From: Bacteroidales bacterium
GTDB lineage: Bacteria; Bacteroidota; Bacteroidia; Bacteroidales; F082
DNA length: 64,000 nt
Assembly: GCA_017531225.1 (NCBI GenBank)
Contig: JAFXLL010000011.1
Coordinates: forward strand, 122,769-186,768
Direction: 5' to 3'
Shown: positions 44,914 through 52,699 of the stretch, piece by piece
Numbering within the stretch: the stretch's first letter is position 1
How the letters are laid out: each line of letters starts with the position of its first letter
Program-made: the position numbers and the translations under genes
The notes under the pieces: generated by a model
Told to the model about the DNA's origin: nothing
Seen by the model: the letters and a program-made list of their open reading frames with translations, nothing else
Databases searched by the model: none

Positions 44914-44982
44914 AGTATTATAGTGAAACATTTTGCTTGTTTTGTTACTTAGGGTTGTGTAACCCCTAAAACAAAGAATAAA

Positions 44983-45531
44983 ATGGGAACAAATGAAAAA
45001 GATGTTTTTAACTTTTTTGTCCAAAAACTTGAGTATGGTTGGTGCGATGTTGTGATTGTCATAAATGGCAAAGAAATCTCATTTTGCGCTAGTTATATTG
45101 GCGAGAACCCCTTGGCATCTTTAATTGACGCTTGCGCATCATTGAAGGATAAATTTGACGAATATGAAATCTTTTGGGAAGCAGAGCCTGGGAGGATGAA
45201 AATCGATATGAAGTTGGATGAGAAAGGTATGCTGCTATTTGACATAGTTAGAGTTGATGATGAAGGCAATGAAGAAAAATGGAGTGAGATTGTTCCATTT
45301 GATTTGGTTGTTAACGCTATCACATCCGAAGGCTTTAGGATCTTGAATTCTTATGGATTGTATGGCTATCGATGTTCATGGCAAGCTGATATTGATTTTC
45401 CATTAGCTAACTTGTTGAACATTTCGGGTGAATGCGATGAAATGTACAGGGAGAACGATCGTTGCACGGACGTTTTAAAAGAAATCCAAGTTCTACAAAG
45501 GCATATTAACAGGAATAATACTATATTATGA
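44983..45531 (+). CDS. Hypothetical protein, 182 residues
   Basis: Starts at ATG 44983. No signal peptide or membrane segment. An acidic, beta-rich sequence (VVIVINGKEISFCASYIGENPLASLIDAC, VDDEGNEEKWSEIVPFDLVV) with no motif I recognise; its look is that of small immunity-type or DUF proteins near polymorphic toxins, which is only an impression. It overlaps a 46-residue gene by ATGA, so the two are coupled. A small inverted repeat GGGTT/AACCC (44952-44965) sits before the start. Confidence 0.6.
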   Translation: MGTNEKDVFNFFVQKLEYGWCDVVIVINGKEISFCASYIGENPLASLIDACASLKDKFDEYEIFWEAEPGRMKIDMKLDEKGMLLFDIVRVDDEGNEEKWSEIVPFDLVVNAITSEGFRILNSYGLYGYRCSWQADIDFPLANLLNISGECDEMYRENDRCTDVLKEIQVLQRHINRNNTIL

Positions 45532-45668
45532 ATAATCTTATCGGCGTGCCGTTGCCTTGTGCTTACTCACATGAACAAATGGAAGCTTCGCTTATAGAAG
45601 CTGAGAATGATTTCCAGAACGGACAATATGTAAGTCATACTTCCATTTGTGAACGCTATGGCGTTTAA
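45528..45668 (+). CDS. Small antitoxin-like protein, 46 residues
   Basis: ATG 45528 overlaps the previous stop (ATGA); TAA at 45666-45668. Starts MNNLIGVPLPCAYSHEQME and ends SHTSICERYGV. The arrangement of an acidic helix (EASLIEAENDFQNGQ) followed by a short S/T-H...RYGV end resembles tiny antitoxin-type proteins of Bacteroidales, by memory only. If so, its usual toxin is missing: the next bases hold the repeat and the minus-strand RNA candidate. Confidence 0.5.
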   Translation: MNNLIGVPLPCAYSHEQMEASLIEAENDFQNGQYVSHTSICERYGV

Positions 45669-45689
45669 TAGCAATCGGAGTCCAGCGAC

Positions 45690-45766
45690 TATAAAAATAC
45701 GATAGGAGGGTTTCCCCTCCCTCGCAAGCGGCCACTCCGCAGAGCACCTCATTACTTTTGTAACGT
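45690..45766 (-). ncRNA. Candidate structured small RNA driven by promoter repeat copy 1
   Basis: Minus-strand sequence directly after a consensus promoter (45771-45801). It can form CTC-TGCG-GAG near 45735-45750 with flanking pairs, and a strong 6-bp hairpin GGAGGG-GAAA-CCCTCC near 45706-45721 closed by a GNRA tetraloop. A minus-strand frame through it has no leader and looks incidental. The 3' end is not defined: a short T run follows at about 45692-45696. Confidence 0.35.
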
Positions 45767-45768
45767 GT

Positions 45769-45822
45769 TGCAAAGATAAAATAGTTTTCTTTACACCGCA
45801 ACTGTTTTGTGGTTTTTTAGTC
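45769..45822 (-). repeat. Promoter-bearing repeat, copy 1
   Basis: About 54 bases, highly similar to 46547-46604 and in the same orientation. On the minus strand it contains TTG (45799-45801) and TATCTTTG (45771-45778) with a 20-base spacer, i.e. a full promoter. Shared blocks include GCAAAGATAAA, AGTTTTCTT and ACCGCAACTGTTTTG on the plus strand. Confidence 0.75.
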
Positions 45823-45905
45823 TGGTAACTGAGATTTTTAAAATCAAAAATAATGAATAAATAAAAATTATTTCATTATAACAATTAATATAGATAATTT
45901 TGTTA

Positions 45906-45913
45906 TACCTTTG
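45906..45913 (+). promoter_or_regulatory. -7 box (TACCTTTG) for the 45944 gene
   Basis: TAnnTTTG match 30 bases upstream of ATG 45944, in a very AT-rich stretch. No -33 element was recognised. Confidence 0.45.
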
Positions 45914-45943
45914 CAAAATGATTAATTGTTATTAGTGGGTATT

Positions 45944-46441
45944 ATGAGATCCATCTCTGCTAAAAATAAAGAGTTGATACTATTTAAAGGGACTCTTATA
46001 GACTTCGCAACAATGCTGTTGACTGATAGGAGAGGAGATGGTTCGGTGATTTGCCTTGGAGAAATACATGAAATTGTTGTTAAGGAGCTTTCGAAGAAAG
46101 GCGTTCAATTAGTTGACACACGTATTATTGTTGATCAACACGCAGTAACAAAATATTTTACCCATCCTAAGAATAAGAAAGGTGCGGCTTTACCAATTGA
46201 GGATTATGAACTTATTGAGACGGCAGCCAAAAGACCGCAAAAGATATACGAAGATGCCTCTCATGGTGAGTTGGTTTACATTTACTCTTATCCCTATAAA
46301 CCAGGGAAGATCCTCAAACTAGTTGTTCAGCCAAATTATTCTAGAAATGGAAAAACCTATAATAATATCAAATCATGGGGGATTATCCAGTCGGCTAATC
46401 TAAATAATCCAGCGCAATATCGATTGATTTGGACTGAATAA
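45944..46441 (+). CDS. PBECR2-like putative nuclease, stand-alone
   Basis: 165 residues from ATG 45944 (GTG 45935 is possible). The C-terminal two thirds have the pattern of barnase/EndoU/colicin/RelE-like nuclease domains: DTRIIVDQHAVTKYFTHP with a conserved His and Lys, LPIEDYELIETAAKRPQKIYED, KILKLVVQPNY and a final YRLIWTE. In known cases such domains are toxin tips of phage MuF or polymorphic proteins; here the domain is stand-alone with a short N-terminus (SAKNKELILFKGTLIDFA). Identification is by eye. The gene is followed immediately by a terminator. Confidence 0.5.
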   Translation: MRSISAKNKELILFKGTLIDFATMLLTDRRGDGSVICLGEIHEIVVKELSKKGVQLVDTRIIVDQHAVTKYFTHPKNKKGAALPIEDYELIETAAKRPQKIYEDASHGELVYIYSYPYKPGKILKLVVQPNYSRNGKTYNNIKSWGIIQSANLNNPAQYRLIWTE

Positions 46442-46442
46442 A

Positions 46443-46467
46443 AAAACGGGACCTAAATCCCGTTTTT
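46443..46467. terminator. Bidirectional intrinsic terminator
   Basis: Stem ACGGGA/TCCCGT with loop CCTAAA, flanked by A and T tracts that extend the stem and give T runs in both directions. It ends the 45944 gene on the plus strand and the tRNA-like transcript on the minus strand. Confidence 0.85.
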
Positions 46468-46468
46468 G

Positions 46469-46542
46469 AATCGGCGAAGGGAGTCGAACCCTCAATCTGC
46501 TAACCAGGAGCCTCGCTACCATGTTGCGACCATCAACCGATT
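46469..46542 (-). ncRNA. tRNA-like element, probably a decayed tRNA
   Basis: 74 bases on the minus strand. The ends AATCGGT and GCCGATT pair over 6-7 bp like an acceptor stem. A T arm is clear (GAGGG, loop TTCGACT, CCCTT). A D-like arm TCGC-AACATGGTA-GCGA has the GGTA of a D loop but sits 3-4 bases too far in. The anticodon arm is degenerate: only GCT/AGC can pair. It has a consensus promoter 5' and a terminator 3', so it is likely transcribed. It may be a pseudo-tRNA or integration-site remnant, or a novel tRNA-like RNA. Confidence 0.5.
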
Positions 46543-46546
46543 ACGC

Positions 46547-46604
46547 TGCAAAGATAAATCAGTTTTCTTAAAACCGCAACTGTTTTGAGGGATTTTTTTT
46601 AGTC
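46547..46604 (-). repeat. Promoter-bearing repeat, copy 2
   Basis: Similar to 45769-45822. Minus-strand promoter: TTG (46577-46579), 20-base spacer, TATCTTTG (46549-46556). It directs transcription into the tRNA-like element. Confidence 0.75.
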
Positions 46605-46619
46605 CATACAGAATATTTA

Positions 46620-46627
46620 TATCTTTG
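46620..46627 (+). promoter_or_regulatory. -7 box (TATCTTTG) for the EamA transporter
   Basis: TAnnTTTG match only 5 bases before ATG 46632, so the transcript would be leaderless or nearly so. No -33 TTG at the usual spacing. Confidence 0.45.
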
Positions 46628-46631
46628 CGCC

Positions 46632-47612
46632 ATGTTTGTCGGTGAACTGATTTCGTTGGGCGTGGCCCTGTCATGGACCGCCACCGCGTTGTTTGCGGAG
46701 GTGGGCTCTAAACGCATGGGCTCATTGCCATTCAACACCATTCGCATGACGATGTCGCTGCTGTTTCTCAGCGCCACCCTCTGGCTGGTGATGGGCGTGC
46801 CATATCCTCGTTACGCCGACGGTAGCACCTGGACCTGGCTGCTGCTCTCTGGCGTGGTGGGCTACGTCATCGGTGACTACTGCCTGATGCATGGCTACAT
46901 CCACATCGGCTCTCGTTTCGGTCAACTCTTCATGACCCTCTCGGCGCCCACTGCGGCTCTCACCGGTCGGCTGCTCCTTGGCGAACAGATGCGCCCGCTG
47001 GCCATCCTCGGCATGGTGATCACGCTGAGTGGTATCGCTCTTTCGATCCTCTCCAAAAGTGATAAATCCGACCATCACGGCATACAATTCAAGCTGCCTG
47101 CTAAAGGCATCTTCTTCGCCGCCATGGCAGGCATTTGTCAAGGCTTCGGTTTGGTGCTGAGCAAGGTGGGATTGACGCATTACGATGCCGCCCTCACGGC
47201 CGCAGGCATCTCGGGCGACACGGTCTTTGAAAACGCTGTGTTGCCGCTCCCAGTCAGCGTCAGCATGTCGTTCGCCGCTACCACCATCCGTGCTTATATT
47301 GGGTTGGTGGGCTTCTTTTTGGTGTTGGTGCTGTTCAACAAAGACGGCTTGGCTAGGTTGCGTCACGCCATAGGCGATCGTAAGGCTATGTGGTGTGTGC
47401 TGGCATCCACCATCTTCGGGCCGTTCATCGGGGTTAGCGCCTCGTTGCTGGCTACGCAATTCACCTCGGCGGGCATCGCCCAGACGCTCTTCGCGCTCAC
47501 GCCCGTCCTCATCATCGCCCCGGCTGCTATCCTGTTCCATCAGAAAGTGACACTACGTGAAGTCATCGGCGCCGTGATCAGCGTCGTCGGAGTGTGCCTG
47601 TTCTTCGTGTAA
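46632..47612 (+). CDS. EamA family (drug/metabolite superfamily) transporter
   Basis: 326 residues, about 10 membrane segments in two EamA repeats (about 1-137 and 155-326), separated by a hydrophilic loop (SKSDKSDHHGIQFKLP). The RFGQLFMTLSAPTAALTGRLLLGEQMRPLAILGMVITLSGIAL pattern is typical of the first repeat's end. Likely exports a small metabolite or amino acid; substrate unknown. GC-rich codon use contrasts with the AT-rich island just upstream, marking the return to core chromosome. Confidence 0.85.
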   Translation: MFVGELISLGVALSWTATALFAEVGSKRMGSLPFNTIRMTMSLLFLSATLWLVMGVPYPRYADGSTWTWLLLSGVVGYVIGDYCLMHGYIHIGSRFGQLFMTLSAPTAALTGRLLLGEQMRPLAILGMVITLSGIALSILSKSDKSDHHGIQFKLPAKGIFFAAMAGICQGFGLVLSKVGLTHYDAALTAAGISGDTVFENAVLPLPVSVSMSFAATTIRAYIGLVGFFLVLVLFNKDGLARLRHAIGDRKAMWCVLASTIFGPFIGVSASLLATQFTSAGIAQTLFALTPVLIIAPAAILFHQKVTLREVIGAVISVVGVCLFFV

Positions 47613-47657
47613 CGCAAAGCTCCCTTTTCTTTAATAATAAAATAAAATAGGTTTTGC

Positions 47658-47688
47658 TTGTTTTCCCGAGCGAAAAGCACTACCTTTG
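47658..47688 (+). promoter_or_regulatory. Promoter of the lysine fermentation operon
   Basis: TTG 47658-47660 and TACCTTTG 47681-47688 with a 20-base spacer, 47 bases before the first gene. No equally good promoter was found later in the operon, although repeats and inserted genes could carry their own. Confidence 0.65.
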
Positions 47689-47735
47689 CAGTCCTAATTT
47701 TAAGAATTCACAACAAATTCTAAACATAACAAATT

Positions 47736-48386
47736 ATGAACAAGCAGATTACATTGGAACAAGCCGTTGAGAAGGTTCACGACGGCATGACCATCATGAT
47801 TGGCGGTTTCCTCGGCGTGGGAAGCCCCGTTCAAATTATCGACGCCCTCGTCGCCAAAGGCGTGAAGGACCTCACCATCATCGCCAACGACACCGCTTAC
47901 GACGAAGTGGCTCACGGCAAGCTGGTGACCAACCACCAGGTGAAGAAGGCCATCGTGTCGCACACTGGCACCAACAAGCAGACTGCCCTCCAGAAGAACG
48001 AAGGCACCCTCATCGTTGAATACGTTCCTCAAGGCACCCTCGCAGAGCGCATCCGCGCCTACGGTGCAGGCCTCGGTGGCGTGCTGACTCCTACCGGCAT
48101 GGGCACCATCATGGCTGACGGCAAGCAAGTGGTCAATGTGGACGGCAAGGACTACCTCCTTGAGAAGCCTCTGAAGGCTGACATCGCTTTCCTGCGCGCC
48201 AACATCGTTGACGAATTCGGCAACATGGTGTTCCTCGGAACTACCAACAACTTCAACCCGCTGATGGCTACCGCCGCTGACTACGTGGTGGTTGAGGCCG
48301 AGAAGCTGGTGAAGGTCGGCGAGATCAAGCCTGAATGTGTCCACGCATCAGGCATCTACGTTGACGGAATTTATGTTGAGAAATAA
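47736..48386 (+). CDS. Butyrate/acetate-acetoacetate CoA-transferase subunit A
   Basis: 216 residues. Family I CoA-transferase alpha subunit: GMTIMIGGFLGVGSP (residues 17-31) is the CoA-binding Gly-rich loop, and GTLAERIRAYGAGLGGVLTPTG and ADIAFLRANIVDEFGN are characteristic. With subunit B it should move CoA from butyryl-CoA to acetoacetate, giving butyrate and acetoacetyl-CoA, the last step of lysine fermentation. Subunit B is not adjacent but lies about 10 kb downstream at 58350, an unusual split. First gene of the operon. Confidence 0.9.
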   Translation: MNKQITLEQAVEKVHDGMTIMIGGFLGVGSPVQIIDALVAKGVKDLTIIANDTAYDEVAHGKLVTNHQVKKAIVSHTGTNKQTALQKNEGTLIVEYVPQGTLAERIRAYGAGLGGVLTPTGMGTIMADGKQVVNVDGKDYLLEKPLKADIAFLRANIVDEFGNMVFLGTTNNFNPLMATAADYVVVEAEKLVKVGEIKPECVHASGIYVDGIYVEK

Positions 48387-48387
48387 G

Positions 48388-48476
48388 ACATCCGCCTTTG
48401 GCGGATGTTAGCTCTGTAGAAAAAAGGATTATTAATTTTCCCCCGTTTCCTACAGAGCTAGCATCCCTGCGGGATG
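48388..48476. repeat. Hairpin-rich intergenic repeat, copy A
   Basis: Two small hairpins (ACATCCGCC/GGCGGATGT at 48388-48408 and CATCCC/GGGATG at 48462-48476) enclose a longer inverted pair, TAGCTCTGTAG (48409-48419) with CTACAGAGCTA (48450-48460). The whole can fold as a three-way junction. A related copy, with the two outer hairpins swapped, lies at 60677-60815. It resembles REP/MITE-type elements; no transposase is encoded. Confidence 0.8.
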
Positions 48477-48511
48477 TGATTGACAAAACAAAAAATTAAA
48501 TAAGAGAACAA

Positions 48512-48904
48512 ATGGAATACAGAACAAAGATTAGACTTCGCATGAGTGCGAAGGATGCCCACTACGGTGGCAATTTGGTTGACGGTGCTCACATGGTTCA
48601 CCTCTTCGGTGACGTGGCTACCGAGCTTTTGATTATGCGTGACGGCGACGAAGGCCTGTTCTGCGCATACGACATGATTGAATTCAAGGCTCCTGTCTAT
48701 GCTGGCGACTTCATCGAAGCCGAAGGCTGGATCGACCGCGAAGGCAACACCTCTCGTCACATGATGTTTGAGGCCCGTAAGGTTGCCGTTGCTCGTCCTG
48801 ACATTTCTGCCTCAGCTGCTGACGAACTGGATGAACCCATCCTGGTTTGCCGTGCTTCAGGTACCTGTGTTACACCTAAAGATTGCCAAAGAAAGAATAA
48901 GTAA
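48512..48904 (+). CDS. kal: 3-aminobutyryl-CoA ammonia-lyase
   Basis: 130 residues, hot-dog fold. It removes ammonia from 3-aminobutyryl-CoA to give crotonyl-CoA. Features: [29 protein letters not shown] (from residue 13) and [21 protein letters not shown], typical of Kal. The length matches the family. It lies 2 bases before kce, which makes its substrate, and forms the expected kal-kce unit. Confidence 0.92.
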   Translation: MEYRTKIRLRMSAKDAHYGGNLVDGAHMVHLFGDVATELLIMRDGDEGLFCAYDMIEFKAPVYAGDFIEAEGWIDREGNTSRHMMFEARKVAVARPDISASAADELDEPILVCRASGTCVTPKDCQRKNK

Positions 48905-48906
48905 TT

Positions 48907-49740
48907 ATGGATAAACTGATCATCACTGCTGCTATCTGCGGTGCAGAAGTCACAAAGGAACAGAATCCCAATGTGCCTTATACCGTTGAAGAAATCGTGC
49001 GCGAGGCCAAGTCGGCCGTCGACGCCGGTGCCGCCATCGTGCATCTGCACGTCCGCTGGGACGACGGCACGCCCACCCAAGACCGTGGCCGTTTCCAAGA
49101 GTGCGAAGAGGCCATCCTGAAGGTGTGCCCCAATGTCATCCTCATCCCTTCGACCGGCGGTGCCGTCGGCATGACTCCCGACGAGCGTCTCCAATCGACC
49201 GACACCAACCCGTTGCCCGAGATGGCTACCCTCGACTGCGGTACCTGCAACTTCGGCGACGAGATCTTCGACAACACCATGCCGACCATGCGCGCCTTCG
49301 GCAAACGCATGATGGAACGCGGCATCAAACCCGAATACGAATGCTTCGAGATGGGTCACCTCGACACCATCCTCAACATGGCCAAGAAGGGTCAAGCCCC
49401 TGGCGCTCCCATGCAGTTCAACTTCGTGTTGGGCGTGCCCGGCTGTACTCCCGCCACCGTCGCCAACCTCTGCTGGCTCGTGAACGGCATCCCCGCTGGC
49501 TCCACTTGGACCGTCACCGGCGTAGGTCGCCATGCCTTCCCGATGGCCGCCGCTGCCATCGCCATGGGCGGTAATGTCCGCGTGGGCTTCGAGGATAACC
49601 TCTACCTCTCGAAGGGCGTGCTGGCTCAATCGAATGGTGAACTGGTCGCCAAGGTCGTTCGCATCGCCAACGAACTTGGTCGCCCGATTGCTACTTCCGA
49701 CGAGGCTCGCGAGATCCTTGGGCTGAAACCGCGTAGATAA
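48907..49740 (+). CDS. kce: 3-keto-5-aminohexanoate cleavage enzyme
   Basis: 277 residues, BKACE family TIM barrel. With acetyl-CoA it cleaves 3-oxo-5-aminohexanoate to acetoacetate and 3-aminobutyryl-CoA. Zinc ligands are visible: His46 and His48 in HLHVR, and the C-terminal acidic ligand in VGFED near residue 229. PSTGGAVGMTPDER (about 81-94) and ECFEMGH are also typical. Codon use is strongly GC-biased, as expected for a highly expressed fermentative gene. Confidence 0.94.
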   Translation: MDKLIITAAICGAEVTKEQNPNVPYTVEEIVREAKSAVDAGAAIVHLHVRWDDGTPTQDRGRFQECEEAILKVCPNVILIPSTGGAVGMTPDERLQSTDTNPLPEMATLDCGTCNFGDEIFDNTMPTMRAFGKRMMERGIKPEYECFEMGHLDTILNMAKKGQAPGAPMQFNFVLGVPGCTPATVANLCWLVNGIPAGSTWTVTGVGRHAFPMAAAAIAMGGNVRVGFEDNLYLSKGVLAQSNGELVAKVVRIANELGRPIATSDEAREILGLKPRR

Positions 49741-49773
49741 TAAATAATAGGATGAAGAATACGTTTTAGTTCA

Positions 49774-50244
49774 ATGAAAAAAATAGGTTTCTTTCTTTGC
49801 TTGTTAGTCATCGCATTAACAGCATGTGATCCTGGATTTGGTGTTGATTTCAAAATAGTCAACGATAGTAGTCACGATGTGGTGTTTACTTCCAATCCAG
49901 AATACCACAGCTTTTGGGAGAATCACCCTGGTGGTATCTTAGTTACACATGGAGAAGATTCCTTATTTTACCAAGGCTCTGGTTGGGATGAAGCGGAATT
50001 ATCTAAAGCCAAGGGGATTCTGTTTTACGATCAGGTATACGGAGATACGATAACCTTTATTTTTGATGATGGAAGGCGCTTGGTTTATATCCAAGAAGAA
50101 GGAGAAGGTCCGTATGATTTCGAGGGTGACCATTATACTTGGATTACCAAAGAAGGTCATCTAGGCCTTAAGTTTTATGATCAATACGGATGTCTCACCT
50201 ATACAATTACAGAAGAGGATTATGCCAATAGTATCGAGCCGTAA
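49774..50244 (+). CDS. Small lipoprotein of unknown function inserted in the operon
   Basis: 156 residues. The N-terminus is a lipoprotein signal (MKKIGFFLCLLVIALTAC, lipobox LTAC with Cys18). The mature part is acidic and aromatic-rich (FKIVNDSSHDVVFTSNPEYHSF, HPGGILVTHGEDSLFY), predicted beta-sandwich-like, without a recognised motif. Codon use is AT-rich, unlike kce and kdd on either side, suggesting a later insertion into the operon. The 89-base gap after it is almost pure A/C/T low-complexity sequence. Confidence 0.75.
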   Translation: MKKIGFFLCLLVIALTACDPGFGVDFKIVNDSSHDVVFTSNPEYHSFWENHPGGILVTHGEDSLFYQGSGWDEAELSKAKGILFYDQVYGDTITFIFDDGRRLVYIQEEGEGPYDFEGDHYTWITKEGHLGLKFYDQYGCLTYTITEEDYANSIEP

Positions 50245-50333
50245 TAATTGAACAATGTTCTTCATCAACAAAACGAACTATAAAAACAACAATTAAACAT
50301 TTAAACAATAAACAATTAAACAACAACAAAGCA

Positions 50334-51407
50334 ATGCAAAAACATGGTAACAAATACGGTACCCACCGTGTGATCGAACCCGTCGGCGTGCTGCCGCAAC
50401 CCGCTAACAAACTGAACAACAACATGGACGAGATTTGGGACAACGAAATCCTCATCGACGTGCAGACCCTGAACATCGACTCCGCTTCATTCACCGATAT
50501 CCACAACTACGCTAAGCAACAGGCTGGTCCTGGCGCAAGCGAAGAGAAGATCATGGAAGAGGTGAAGAAGGAGATGTTCCTTAACGTGGAACTGCAAGGC
50601 AAGCACCGCAACCGTCGTACCGGCTCTGGCGGTATGCTCCTCGGCAAGGTCGAGAAGATCGGCGACGCCCTGAAAGGCAAGATCGACCTCAAAGAAGGCG
50701 ACCGCATCGCTACTCTGGTCTCTCTGTCACTGACTCCTCTCCGCATCGACGAGATCCTCGCCATCCGTCCTGATGTTGACCAAGTGGACATCAAGGGTAA
50801 GGCTATCCTGTTCGAAAGCGGCATCTATGCCAAGATCCCGAGCGACATGCCTGAGAAGCTCGCTCTGAGCGCTCTCGACGTGGCTGGTGCTCCTGCCCAG
50901 ACCGCTAAGCTCTGCCAATATGGTCAGACCGTCGTCATCCTCGGCGCCGGTGGTAAGAGCGGTATGCTCTGCTGCTACGAAGCCAAGAAGCGCGTCGGCG
51001 TCACCGGTAAGGTCATCGGTATTGCCAACAGCCAGAAGTCAACACAGCGTATCAAGGACCTCGGCTTCTGCGACATCGTGGAAAGCGCCGCTGGCATGAC
51101 CCCAGTCCAGGTTTACGAACTCGTTGAAAAGCTGACTAACGGCAAGATGGCTGACGTCACCATCAACTGCGTCAACGTGCCGGATCAGGAAATGACCGCT
51201 GTGCTCTGCACCAAGGATGACGGTATCGTCTACTTCTTCTCGATGGCAACCAGCTTCACCAAGGCTTCCTTGGGTGCTGAAGGCATCGGCAGCGACGTGA
51301 ACATGATCATGGGTAACGGCTACACCAAAGGCCACGCCGAATTCACCCTGCAGGAACTCCGCGAAAGCCCGAAACTGCGTAAGATCTTTGAGGAACTTTA
51401 TGCTTAA
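50334..51407 (+). CDS. kdd: L-erythro-3,5-diaminohexanoate dehydrogenase
   Basis: 357 residues. It oxidatively deaminates 3,5-diaminohexanoate to 3-oxo-5-aminohexanoate with NAD(P)+. A medium-chain dehydrogenase-like layout is seen: a beta-rich N-terminal part with GSGGMLLGKVEKIG and the nucleotide-binding turn VVILGAGGKSG (about residues 201-211), followed by INCVNVPDQEM. The N-terminus KYGTHRVIEPVGVLPQPA is characteristic of Kdd. Its stop overlaps the kamA start (TAATG). Confidence 0.93.
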   Translation: MQKHGNKYGTHRVIEPVGVLPQPANKLNNNMDEIWDNEILIDVQTLNIDSASFTDIHNYAKQQAGPGASEEKIMEEVKKEMFLNVELQGKHRNRRTGSGGMLLGKVEKIGDALKGKIDLKEGDRIATLVSLSLTPLRIDEILAIRPDVDQVDIKGKAILFESGIYAKIPSDMPEKLALSALDVAGAPAQTAKLCQYGQTVVILGAGGKSGMLCCYEAKKRVGVTGKVIGIANSQKSTQRIKDLGFCDIVESAAGMTPVQVYELVEKLTNGKMADVTINCVNVPDQEMTAVLCTKDDGIVYFFSMATSFTKASLGAEGIGSDVNMIMGNGYTKGHAEFTLQELRESPKLRKIFEELYA

Positions 51408-52699
51408 TGGTCATGGCTGAATCAAGAAGAAAACAACTGTTTCCGAAAGTCACCGACGCACAGTGGAACGACTGGAAGTGGCAGGTGAAGAACCGTATCG
51501 AGACTCTCGATCAACTCAAGAAATATGTGAAGTTGACCAAGGAAGAGGAAGAAGGCGTCAAGAAGACCCTTTCGACCCTCCGCATGGCCATCACTCCTTA
51601 TTATCTGAGCCTCATCGATCCTAACGATCCTAACGATCCCGTCCGCCGTCAGTGCATCCCTACCGCATTGGAAACGCATCAGGCCGATGCCGACTTGCTC
51701 GACCCGCTGCATGAGGACGAAGACTCACCGACTCCCGGTTTGACTCACCGTTATCCGGATCGCGTGCTGTTCCTCATCACCGACATGTGCTCCATGTACT
51801 GCCGTCACTGCACACGCCGTCGTTTTGCCGGCCAGACCGACAACGAATGCGGTCCAGACCGTATCGAGAAAGCCCTCGAATACATCGAGAAGACCGAAAG
51901 CGTGCGCGACGTGTTGCTGTCAGGCGGCGACGCCTTGATGGTGAGCGACAAGAAACTGGAATACATCATCTCACGTCTGCGCCAAATCCCGCATGTGGAG
52001 ATCGTCCGCTTGGGCACCCGCACCCCTGTGGTCTGCCCGCAGCGTATCACGCCCGAACTGTGCGACATGCTGAAGAAGTACCACCCCGTGTGGATCAACA
52101 CGCACTTCAACCACCCGAACGAGGTGACCGCCGAGTCAAAGCGCGCTTGCGAGATGCTGGCCAACGCCGGTATCCCGCTGGGCAACCAAAGCGTGCTGCT
52201 CCGTGGCGTCAACGACTGTGTCCATGTGATGATGAACCTCGTCCATGAACTCGTCAAGATGCGTGTGCGTCCGTACTACATCTACCAGTGCGACCTCTCC
52301 ATGGGTCTGGAGCACTTCCGTACTCCCGTCTCCAAGGGTATCGAGATCATTGAAGGCCTCCGCGGCCACACCTCAGGCTTCTGCATCCCGACCTTCGTGG
52401 TCGATGCTCCCGGTGGCGGCGGCAAGACCCCAGTGATGCCTCAGTATGTGATCTCTCAAGCTCCTGGCAAGGTTGTGTTGCGCAACTTCGAAGGCGTCAT
52501 CACCACCTACACCGAGCCTACCGAGTACCACAGCGAGTGCAACTGCCCTGAGTGCCAAGCTGAGCGTCGTAAGAAGCAAGTGGCAGCCAACAAGGCTGTC
52601 GACGGTGTCATCTCTCTGCTGGAAGGCGAGCGCATGAACATCGAGCCGAAGGCCCTGAAGCGCCACGAACGCAACAAGAAACGCAATCAGAAGAAATGA
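51407..52699 (+). CDS. kamA: Lysine 2,3-aminomutase
   Basis: 430 residues from ATG 51407; an ATG at 51413 (MAESRRK) fits family starts equally well. Radical-SAM, PLP-dependent enzyme converting L-lysine to L-beta-lysine, first step of the pathway. The 4Fe-4S motif C128-x3-C132-x2-C135 (CSMYCRHC), DVLLSGGDAL, and the PLP-lysine motif PGGGGKTP are intact, as are the C-terminal Cys residues CNCPECQ for zinc. N-terminal WNDWKWQVKNRI is typical. It overlaps kamB by 4 bases. Confidence 0.96.
   Translation: MVMAESRRKQLFPKVTDAQWNDWKWQVKNRIETLDQLKKYVKLTKEEEEGVKKTLSTLRMAITPYYLSLIDPNDPNDPVRRQCIPTALETHQADADLLDPLHEDEDSPTPGLTHRYPDRVLFLITDMCSMYCRHCTRRRFAGQTDNECGPDRIEKALEYIEKTESVRDVLLSGGDALMVSDKKLEYIISRLRQIPHVEIVRLGTRTPVVCPQRITPELCDMLKKYHPVWINTHFNHPNEVTAESKRACEMLANAGIPLGNQSVLLRGVNDCVHVMMNLVHELVKMRVRPYYIYQCDLSMGLEHFRTPVSKGIEIIEGLRGHTSGFCIPTFVVDAPGGGGKTPVMPQYVISQAPGKVVLRNFEGVITTYTEPTEYHSECNCPECQAERRKKQVAANKAVDGVISLLEGERMNIEPKALKRHERNKKRNQKK

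Noticed and set aside
45567-45773. 68-codon minus-strand frame after promoter repeat copy 1
   Set aside because: Starts with TTG inside the -7 box, has no leader, is antisense to the small 45528 gene and overlaps stable hairpins; not convincing as protein.
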